6,402 nucleotides of DNA, taken from positions 1-6,402 of the forward strand of contig DAHXLI010000023.1 in the NCBI GenBank assembly GCA_027366075.1, written 5' to 3'. The notes under the pieces are model-generated. The model had not been told where the DNA came from. It ran no database searches and saw only the letters and a program-made list of their open reading frames with translations. The position numbers were made by a program, and so were the translations under genes. This stretch comes from Candidatus Parvarchaeota archaeon. GTDB lineage: Archaea > Nanobdellota > Nanobdellia > Parvarchaeales > Parvarchaeaceae. Within the stretch, counting starts at the first letter, position 1. Every line of letters starts with the position of its first letter. Below, in pieces: positions 1 to 5,077 of the stretch.

Positions 1-357
1 TATCGCACCATGTACAGCTGCGTAAGGTCTAACTCTATAGTAACCCATCTTTAAGCTTTCTCCGATTATGATTATTGCTATAAAAACGATAACCATTAAG
101 AGCGCAGCCTTTCTGCCGTTCTTTTTACCGAAAACCCAGAGTAATATTACTACAGGTATCCAAAAGAATTCCCTACCAAAGTAGGAAAGCCCCAAGAAGA
201 ACCAGTTAAGACTACTTACATTAAGCGTCTCGTTCATGAATTTGAACACGGCGGTGTCCCATGCAGAAGTTAGCCCGGAAGCCACAAAAAAGAAGATTAA
301 CCCGAAAAGCGCGATAAATACCAAACCCAAGACAAGGAATGAATTAATTTTTTCCAT
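1..357 (-). CDS. PAP2-family membrane phosphatase, N-terminal part (runs off the window)
   Basis: This reading frame starts at ATG 357-355 and stays open for 119 codons to the window edge, so the C-terminal half is missing. The product is hydrophobic with three likely membrane segments at about residues 5-27, 63-77 and 84-100. Directly after the third comes K103-MGYYRV-RP (residues 103-111), which fits the KX6RP first catalytic motif of the PAP2 / type 2 phosphatidic acid phosphatase superfamily. Such enzymes remove phosphate from lipid phosphates or polyprenyl pyrophosphates at the membrane; the substrate here cannot be told. The other two motifs (PSGH and SRxxxxxHxxxD) would lie outside the window. 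It is divergent from the nuclease gene at 415 and shares its promoter region. The start is supported by a TTTAAA box about 24 bp upstream and no other in-frame ATG before it. The family is fairly sure; the exact role is not. Confidence 0.8.
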   Translation of the reverse strand, partial: MEKINSFLVLGLVFIALFGLIFFFVASGLTSAWDTAVFKFMNETLNVSSLNWFFLGLSYFGREFFWIPVVILLWVFGKKNGRKAALLMVIVFIAIIIIGESLKMGYYRVRPYAAVHGAI

Positions 358-372
358 TCTTCTTATTGAAAG

Positions 373-385
373 TATATCTTTAAAT
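373..385. promoter_or_regulatory. Shared divergent TATA region for PAP2 and nuclease genes
   Basis: The 57-bp gap between the two divergent start codons contains TATATCTTTAAAT. Its palindromic core TTTAAA (379-384) is centred about 24 bp from the PAP2 start codon (357) and about 33 bp from the nuclease start codon (415). With the usual archaeal TATA-to-start-site distance of about 25 bp, the PAP2 transcript would be leaderless and the nuclease transcript would have a leader of only a few bases. Neither gene shows a Shine-Dalgarno sequence, which agrees with this. It is an inference from spacing only. Confidence 0.55.
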
Positions 386-414
386 TCTTTTCGGCGCTAT
401 TAAGTCTATACCGC

Positions 415-1134
415 ATGGAAAATAAAAAGCTTTCGGCATACGATGAGGATAAAATAATAGATATAGACGTAGGGGAGATAATAGACGAATACCTAAACGA
501 AGAATCGCGCCCAAAAAAAGTAGGGGCTTATTACCCAAGCGAAATAGGTATGTGCATAAGACGCAGCTACTATTCTTACGTACTTCCAAAACCGACCGAA
601 AGAGCCGCGCTGAGGATATTTGCACTGGGAAATAATGTGCACTCTTTTTTGGCCGCGGCGTTAAAGGACTCTAAGGAATTTTCTCTGGTTGAAGAAGAAA
701 AACCGATAAAAATAGAGTACAATGAAGACGGCGCGTCTTTTACAATATACGGAAGGATAGATGATTATGTAGTGACCCGGGCAACTAATAAGAAGATAAT
801 AATAGAAGCCAAGTCGGTAGGCGACATAAGCCGCGTAGAGGAACCAGACCCAAAACATGTCATGCAGATAATGCTGTACTTAAATGCTGAACAAGCGGAT
901 TATGGTCTGTTGGTTTATGCCGACAAGAAGAATCTTGCGATAAGGCAGTTTCGAGTGGATTACGACAATGGCCTGCACAAAAAGACAATGACGCGTTTTA
1001 AGGACTTGGATTATCATTTAAAGAACAAAAAGCTTCCTCCGGCGGAATATTATTTTGACACAAAAAAGGTGTGGGAATGCAAGTACTGTCCTTACTTTAA
1101 TGAATGCATGCAGGCAATAGCAAACGGCGATTAA
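415..1134 (+). CDS. Cas4/RecB-like PD-(D/E)XK nuclease with four-cysteine (Fe-S) signature
   Basis: The 239-aa product carries the ordered motifs of the Cas4/RecB-type PD-(D/E)XK nuclease family: GNNVH with H76, GRIDD with D116, EAK with E131 and K133, and QIMLY with Q151 and Y155. One cysteine near the N-terminus (C47 in the segment PSEIGMCIRRSYY) and three near the C-terminus (C222-x2-C225-x5-C231) match the four ligands that hold a 4Fe-4S cluster in Cas4 and related nucleases. Known members are DNA exonucleases or endonucleases; Cas4 trims CRISPR prespacers, while solitary relatives have other or unknown roles. There is no CRISPR repeat array and no cas1 or cas2 here, so a stand-alone repair or defence nuclease is as likely as a CRISPR part. 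ATG 415 is the first start after the TATA box. No Shine-Dalgarno is seen. The family is confident; the biological role is open. Confidence 0.85.
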   Translation: MENKKLSAYDEDKIIDIDVGEIIDEYLNEESRPKKVGAYYPSEIGMCIRRSYYSYVLPKPTERAALRIFALGNNVHSFLAAALKDSKEFSLVEEEKPIKIEYNEDGASFTIYGRIDDYVVTRATNKKIIIEAKSVGDISRVEEPDPKHVMQIMLYLNAEQADYGLLVYADKKNLAIRQFRVDYDNGLHKKTMTRFKDLDYHLKNKKLPPAEYYFDTKKVWECKYCPYFNECMQAIANGD

Positions 1135-1264
1135 ATTAACTCGCGCGGGTTTTCAGCAAACTATTTATTCTTTCCCCAAAAGAAAACTAAAGGCATTAAA
1201 CGAATACAAGAAAATCCAAGCTTCCCAGCGTCCTCTTCATAAAGCCTCTACCTCTCCTTAGTCG
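1135..1264. other. Intergenic stretch with no gene, upstream of the pilin-leader promoter
   Basis: I see no gene here. A T-rich patch at 1150-1177 (ATTTATTCTTTCCCC core) could end nuclease transcription. The same patch recurs at 6138-6166 in front of the second pilin-leader gene, which suggests it belongs to the duplicated cassette rather than to the nuclease gene. About 87 bases (1178-1264), absent from the other copy, separate it here from the conserved promoter block. Confidence 0.4.
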
Positions 1265-1336
1265 CAGGTCTTTTTGATCTAAGTCTGCAAAGTCAGATAT
1301 AAAATATATATTTACACGCACGCACACACATTTTAT
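1265..1336 (+). promoter_or_regulatory. Promoter of the pilin-leader/YVTN protein (upstream box, TATA box, CA tract)
   Basis: Three parts are visible. A box TCTTTTTGATC (1269-1279) lies inside a 29-bp block (1265-1293) that matches 24 of 29 bases with 6166-6194. A TATA box AAAATATATATTT (1301-1313) begins 36 bp before the ATG. An alternating tract ACACGCACGCACACACA (1314-1330) fills the space between TATA box and start codon. There is no Shine-Dalgarno. With archaeal spacing the transcript would begin at or just before ATG 1337, that is leaderless or nearly so. The conservation in the second copy supports function. Confidence 0.65.
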
Positions 1337-1495
1337 ATGATACCACGCGTCCCGAGGAGCGTAAAGGGGAGCAGGTCCCAATCGGCATTGGAGTACATGA
1401 TGACCTATGGCTGGGCGATACTCATCATCGTAATGGTTGCGGGCGTTTTATATTCCTTAGGTATATTCTCCCCTTCTTCATCGATAGGGACGACG
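1265..1495 (+). repeat. Direct repeat, copy 1: promoter plus pilin-leader cassette
   Basis: This segment aligns with 6166-6402 across promoter and the first 53 codons. It includes a 50-bp block without a single difference (1367-1416 and 6274-6323), although the coding bases on both sides differ at many third positions. Copy 1 continues into the YVTN gene; where the similarity ends cannot be seen because copy 2 is cut. Confidence 0.85.
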
Positions 1496-2815
1496 ATAAC
1501 CGGCTTCAGTGGCATATCTGTAACGGCCGCGACCGCAAATGCATCCATTTTTGAAATCCAGATAATCAACAACGCAGGTTATCAGGCGACTATAGATTCC
1601 ATTTACTTGATAGACAACGGCGACAATTATTCATCCTTCGCATGCACGGATTATATTCTTAACCCAACACAAAGCACGGACTGTGAAATATTGAAGGGCG
1701 GTTTCGGAAGCCGTGATACGGTTACCGCCAGCATAACTATGCTATACAGCATTAACAACGCCCTAAATTCCGTTTCAGTATCTCAAGGCAGAATCATATT
1801 GCAATCTCAAGCCGCAGGATTAAGCGTTTCGGTAAAACCCGACGTGTATGTGGCCAACCAGAATTCCAATACCGTTACAGCGATAAGCGGGCTGCAGGCC
1901 CTTTATAACGTGTCTACCGGCGCCAATCCGGTAGCAATTGCTTATGATCCCTCGAATGGTTATATTTATGTCGCGAATTATAACAGCGGTACTGTTTCGA
2001 TAATAAACGGTACAGCTTTGGTAGCAACCGTAAGTACGGGATCTCAGCCAGATGGCTGCGTTTATGACCCGATAAATGGTTACGTGTATGTGACTAATCG
2101 CTATTCCAATACGACCTCTATCATAAGTGGAACCACGGTGATACAAAACATAACTGGATTTGCGTTTCCGGAATTGCCAACTTATGACCCGTCCAACCAG
2201 TACGTGTATGTGGGGGCGAGCGGCGGATCATCATTATCCATAATTTCTGGTACAAGCATAATAGCCAGTGCGGCGACATTAAATAATCCAACTGGCATGC
2301 TTTTAAACCCGTCCAATGGCGATGTATATGTCCCAGATTGGGGCAGCGCCGCTATTTCCGAAATCTCCGGGACACGTAATGTAAAGAATATCTCTTCTGG
2401 TTTGGCCATACTCGGCGGCGCATACGACGTGCAGGACGGTCTAATGTACTTTGGTGCCTCGTCTGGAGATATTTGTATAGCTAATACGACTACCAATCTA
2501 AAATGCATAGCGATATTAGGCGGAAATTGGGGTGCATATCAAGTTTACGATTCCAAAACCGGGATGGTTTACTCATCAACGGGACAGATTAACGGCTCAT
2601 CGACTCTCGGCAGAGTCCATGTTCTCTCTGGTATGAATATAATAGCAAATCTAAGTGGGGCATTCGATTTTCCTCAAAATCCGGCATACGATAGCTCTAC
2701 TGGGTACGTTTATGTGCCAAACGGTGGCTTAGATTACGTTTCGATAATAAGCGGCACAAGCGTGATAAGGAACGTAACGACGGGAAGCGATCCAGGCTAT
2801 ATTCTAGCGACTTAA
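1337..2815 (+). CDS. Surface protein: class III (pilin-type) signal peptide fused to an eight-unit YVTN beta-propeller
   Basis: The 492-aa product begins with a basic stretch and RSQSALEYMMTYGWAIL, the class III signal peptide of archaeal pilin-like proteins. Prepilin peptidase would be expected to cut between S14 and Q15, leaving a hydrophobic helix (about 24-45) that anchors or assembles the protein. Residues 46-165 are Ser/Thr/Ile-rich, beta-like, with a cysteine pair (C103, C116). Residues 169-492 form eight YVTN-type repeats (VYVAN..SGTVSIISGT..I..V.TG..P...AYDPSNG), the hallmark of beta-propellers in archaeal cell-surface proteins. About eleven N-x-S/T sequons suggest glycosylation. There is no second membrane segment or other C-terminal anchor. 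It is probably an adhesin or surface-layer component displayed through its pilin-like N-terminus; ligand unknown. The ATG choice is backed by the promoter spacing and by the identical start of the second copy at 6244. Confidence 0.85.
   Translation: MIPRVPRSVKGSRSQSALEYMMTYGWAILIIVMVAGVLYSLGIFSPSSSIGTTITGFSGISVTAATANASIFEIQIINNAGYQATIDSIYLIDNGDNYSSFACTDYILNPTQSTDCEILKGGFGSRDTVTASITMLYSINNALNSVSVSQGRIILQSQAAGLSVSVKPDVYVANQNSNTVTAISGLQALYNVSTGANPVAIAYDPSNGYIYVANYNSGTVSIINGTALVATVSTGSQPDGCVYDPINGYVYVTNRYSNTTSIISGTTVIQNITGFAFPELPTYDPSNQYVYVGASGGSSLSIISGTSIIASAATLNNPTGMLLNPSNGDVYVPDWGSAAISEISGTRNVKNISSGLAILGGAYDVQDGLMYFGASSGDICIANTTTNLKCIAILGGNWGAYQVYDSKTGMVYSSTGQINGSSTLGRVHVLSGMNIIANLSGAFDFPQNPAYDSSTGYVYVPNGGLDYVSIISGTSVIRNVTTGSDPGYILAT
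1841..2812 (+). repeat. Eight YVTN-type propeller repeat units (protein level)
   Basis: By hand alignment the units are residues 169-208, 209-248, 249-288, 289-328, 329-368, 369-409, 410-456 and 457-492. The first five are exactly 40 residues long; units 6 and 7 are 41 and 47 and are the most diverged; unit 8 ends at the stop codon without the AYDPSNG loop. Each begins with an xVYV strand and most contain an SIISGT strand. The count allows an eight-bladed propeller, or seven blades plus an extra unit. Confidence 0.8.
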
Positions 2816-2821
2816 GTTCCG

Positions 2822-2848
2822 CCATTACTAGGCATAATATAGAAATGG
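2822..2848. terminator. Inverted repeat between convergent genes, possible bidirectional terminator
   Basis: The 39-bp gap between the surface-protein stop codon and the tpiA stop codon contains CCATTACTA, a 9-base loop, then TAGAAATGG, which pairs at 8 of 9 positions. Its place between two converging transcripts suits a terminator or an end-stabilising hairpin. No long T-tract follows on either strand, so the call is tentative. Confidence 0.35.
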
Positions 2849-2854
2849 TTTGGA

Positions 2855-3514
2855 TTAAGACAGCGGCCGAGCTAAATCAAATATAGCCTTGGCCAGGTCA
2901 TCGGCTTTTATCGCTCCGGACGCGACTAGTATACCATCACTTCCGAGTTCTACGCTTTTAGCCACATCAGCAGAAGTTTTTATGCCGGCGCCTACAAGGG
3001 GCAAAGATTTAGACCTGGCTCTTACAAAGGAACAGAACTCTCTCACCGTCTCCGGCTTGGCTGTAGAAACTGATATATTACTTCCTATCAATTCCGGCGG
3101 TTCGTACGCGATAAAATCAGGATTTAAACCGACGATTGCCGCCGCTTCATCCATGTTCCGTACGCATACGACAGAAAGTAGGCCGGCGCGCCTGCATACG
3201 TTGACCGTCCTGCTTATTTCTTCAATGTTTATCCTATTCTCAGAATGGTTTATCAAGGTGCCAGACGCCCCGCTTTTCTGTATTTCGTACCACGTGACGT
3301 GGCCCGTAAATGGTCCTGGTTCAAGCGATCCCATAGACTGAGAGAAACTTTTTACCACGCGCGAAGTGCTAGGCAAGAGACTCAGTGGCGGCGCGACTAT
3401 TATGTCGACCTTCGTTTTTTTTGCCATCTTTTTCGCGATGGCGGCTATCTCTAGGCCGTTATCTATGCCTTCGGCGTACGCCTTATAATTTATTATCAAG
3501 CTTCGCATATTCAT
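2855..3514 (-). CDS. tpiA: Triosephosphate isomerase, archaeal type
   Basis: This enzyme interconverts dihydroxyacetone phosphate and glyceraldehyde 3-phosphate in the cytosol. The 219-aa length fits the short archaeal form (bacterial ones are near 250). The catalytic set is complete: N9 and K11 in INYKAY, H90 in NHSENR, and E138 in AYEPPELIG. The phosphate-binding loops GAGI (175-178) and ASG (198-200) are present, as is the EPGPFTGH segment (65-72). The segment before it (SQSMGS, 58-63) differs from the usual AQHVD of archaeal enzymes. It is last in a four-gene operon and its start overlaps the end of the ROK kinase by 32 bp. A second ATG lies two codons on (3508), but AAAGGGGTG at 3526-3534, ending 11 bases upstream, favours 3514. 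Placement behind aldolase explains the job: balancing the two triose products. Confidence 0.93.
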   Translation of the reverse strand: MNMRSLIINYKAYAEGIDNGLEIAAIAKKMAKKTKVDIIVAPPLSLLPSTSRVVKSFSQSMGSLEPGPFTGHVTWYEIQKSGASGTLINHSENRINIEEISRTVNVCRRAGLLSVVCVRNMDEAAAIVGLNPDFIAYEPPELIGSNISVSTAKPETVREFCSFVRARSKSLPLVGAGIKTSADVAKSVELGSDGILVASGAIKADDLAKAIFDLARPLS

Positions 3515-4325
3515 CCAAAAAGTAACACCCCTTTATGACATAAAATTCATCGGTCGTGGTCTTTATTTCCAGTCTTTTTCTGATGGTCTCGGTTTTTATC
3601 GTGCGGTTTATAGAATCTTTCATGAACTTCCACGACTTAGTAAAGCTTCCCCCGATGATGACCATATCCGGGTCCAGTAAGTAGGTCAAGGACGCAAGGT
3701 AACGACCGAATATTTCTCCTACAGTCTTAAATTTGGAGAGGGCTAAAACGTCCCCCGCCTCCGCCAAAGTGTGCATTTCAAAACCAGAATATCCAAAACG
3801 TTCCTTTAGCCAGCGTCCGCCAATCAATCTCTCCGTGTCCGTACCGGGCTCTATCATCGTCTTTATGTGGCCCATTTCCGATGCTAGCCCAGCACCGCGG
3901 TATATCTTTTCACACAAGACCAGGGATCCGCCGACCCCAGTACCCCAGACGAGTATTATGCCGTTCTTTTTGCCTTTTAAGAAGCCTTTAAATATCTCAT
4001 ACACCGCGAAGCAGTTTGCATCGTTGTCTATGTAGACTTTCTTGAAGTGTTTTTTTACCACCGTTTTTAAATTTATGCCGTTTATCGGCAGGTTCGGACA
4101 GAATGTCACTTTGCCGTCCTCGTTGACTCTGCCCGCGATCGAAATGTTTGCCGTGTCCGATTCTGATTCGAGCGCTTCCAGGTTTTTATGTAAGACGGAT
4201 AAAAATTCCTTTAGCGTACCGGGGGTATCTATGTAGACGCTGTTTTTTGTGCCTAGACTACCATCAAGCACGGCAAATATGGTCTTTGTGCCGCCGATGT
4301 CCACGCATACTTTTTTCTTGCTCAT
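3483..4325 (-). CDS. ROK-family sugar kinase lacking the zinc-binding cysteine motif
   Basis: The 280-aa product has the ATP-grasping DIGGTKT (9-15), PNLP (77-80), the catalytic DNDAN (100-104, with D102 the likely base), GTGVGG (128-133), EMGH (150-153) and the C-terminal LDPDMVIIGGS, all typical of ROK glucokinases, fructokinases and related kinases. These enzymes phosphorylate a hexose, usually at C6, with ATP. The CxCGxxGC zinc motif normally found shortly after the GH pair is absent; the stretch 153-178 has no cysteine at all. Substrate cannot be read from sequence; the operon suggests glucose or fructose. I chose ATG 4325 because the conserved core begins at once, and it follows the aldolase stop codon by 14 bp. 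A longer frame from 4403 adds 26 charged residues that lie wholly within aldolase coding sequence. No Shine-Dalgarno is evident, so translation probably depends on the upstream gene. Confidence 0.85.
   Translation of the reverse strand: MSKKKVCVDIGGTKTIFAVLDGSLGTKNSVYIDTPGTLKEFLSVLHKNLEALESESDTANISIAGRVNEDGKVTFCPNLPINGINLKTVVKKHFKKVYIDNDANCFAVYEIFKGFLKGKKNGIILVWGTGVGGSLVLCEKIYRGAGLASEMGHIKTMIEPGTDTERLIGGRWLKERFGYSGFEMHTLAEAGDVLALSKFKTVGEIFGRYLASLTYLLDPDMVIIGGSFTKSWKFMKDSINRTIKTETIRKRLEIKTTTDEFYVIKGCYFLDEYAKLDNKL
3526..3534 (-). promoter_or_regulatory. Weak Shine-Dalgarno-like site of tpiA
   Basis: On the minus strand this reads AAAGGGGTG, partly complementary to the archaeal 16S rRNA tail, and ends 11 bases before ATG 3514. 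It lies inside the ROK kinase gene and favours 3514 over the ATG at 3508. Confidence 0.4.
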
Positions 4326-4339
4326 AATGTTATGGCTTA

Positions 4340-5077
4340 TCACGATGATGCGATGATCTCCTTTATCCTCTTTATCCTCCCGATTGGATCGTTGCTCTGC
4401 CATACGTTCCGTCCTACGGCGATACCGCTGAAGCCTGCCTTTATTACTTTTTCGACTATGCTTTCAAAAGTCTTGTCATCTACAGCCTTCCCGCCAGAAA
4501 GGAACACCTTTGTCGAGCCAGCGCTTTCGACGACCCACTTCAACTTCGATTCGTCGTTTGGGTATTTTAGTTTGACGACATCCGCCCCCATTTCAAGCGC
4601 GACTCTCGCGGCATAAGCGACGACTTCGGGCGATTGGTCGTCCTTTACAGATTCTCCCCGCGGGTATGACCACATGATCACTGGAAGCCCGTACTTGTGC
4701 GCCTCTTCCTCGATTCCGCCGAATTCTCTAAGCATGATATGTTCGTATTTGCTGCCTGCATACACCGTGTAGCCTACCGCAGATGCGCCGAGCGAGATTG
4801 CTTCTTTGACGCTGCATGTTTGGCTCGAGAAAGCTTCGCCATCGTATAGGCTCGTCTTCTGGTTTAGCTTTACTATCAGTGGGATCCCGATGCCTTTTTT
4901 GTAATGATTCCTTGCCACCCCTTTCAACAGTACCATTGCGTCTACCTCTGCCTTTTTTGCTATGTCTATGACGTAAGCGGGAGAAACGCTGTTTCCATTA
5001 AAATCAGTCGGTCCATGTTCCATCCCATGATCGTATGCAAGATATATCCCGTTTGTCTTGAAGTCATTTTTTCTCAT
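4340..5077 (-). CDS. fba: Class I fructose-bisphosphate aldolase, archaeal DhnA type
   Basis: This Schiff-base aldolase reversibly cleaves fructose 1,6-bisphosphate into dihydroxyacetone phosphate and glyceraldehyde 3-phosphate. The 245-aa product has the family's DHGMEHGP (16-23), the YPRGE segment with Y138, the DVVKLKYP segment with K169, and phosphate-binding LSGGK (193-197) and VGRNVWQ (221-227). K169 is the likely Schiff-base lysine and Y138 the acid/base residue; their spacing of 31 equals that of the pair I recall for the Thermoproteus tenax enzyme (Y146, K177). The related aminodideoxyheptulosonate synthases of archaeal aromatic synthesis usually have DHGVS rather than DHGxEHG, so aldolase is preferred, and the neighbours agree. 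The start overlaps the end of the PfkB-type kinase by 14 bp and is set by a strong Shine-Dalgarno at 5084-5090. Confidence 0.9.
   Translation of the reverse strand: MRKNDFKTNGIYLAYDHGMEHGPTDFNGNSVSPAYVIDIAKKAEVDAMVLLKGVARNHYKKGIGIPLIVKLNQKTSLYDGEAFSSQTCSVKEAISLGASAVGYTVYAGSKYEHIMLREFGGIEEEAHKYGLPVIMWSYPRGESVKDDQSPEVVAYAARVALEMGADVVKLKYPNDESKLKWVVESAGSTKVFLSGGKAVDDKTFESIVEKVIKAGFSGIAVGRNVWQSNDPIGRIKRIKEIIASS

Noticed and set aside
1314..1330. CA tract as a CRISPR or tandem-repeat array
   Set aside because: It is a 17-bp dinucleotide run with no spacers; no repeat array is present anywhere in the window.
1196..1381. A 61-codon minus-strand frame across the pilin-leader promoter
   Set aside because: It overlaps a conserved promoter and the signal peptide coding region, has no recognisable motif and no promoter of its own.
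1265..1495. The repeated cassette as an insertion sequence or transposon end
   Set aside because: There is no transposase, no terminal inverted repeat and no target-site duplication in view; duplication or gene conversion explains it better.
1820..2508. Two 108-codon minus-strand frames opposite the YVTN repeats
   Set aside because: They are antisense shadows of a repetitive coding region; the plus-strand frame has a clear domain structure and promoter.
4326..4403. A longer start for the ROK kinase at ATG 4403
   Set aside because: The added 26 residues are charged, unlike the family, lie inside aldolase coding sequence, and the conserved core begins directly at ATG 4325.
2889..4616. Plus-strand open frames within the glycolytic operon
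   Set aside because: All lie opposite enzymes with complete catalytic motifs and none shows a recognisable domain or ribosome site.
4340..5077. Aldolase read as aminodideoxyheptulosonate synthase (archaeal aromatic amino acid pathway)
   Set aside because: The DHGMEHGP motif and the neighbouring kinases and triosephosphate isomerase favour fructose-bisphosphate aldolase.
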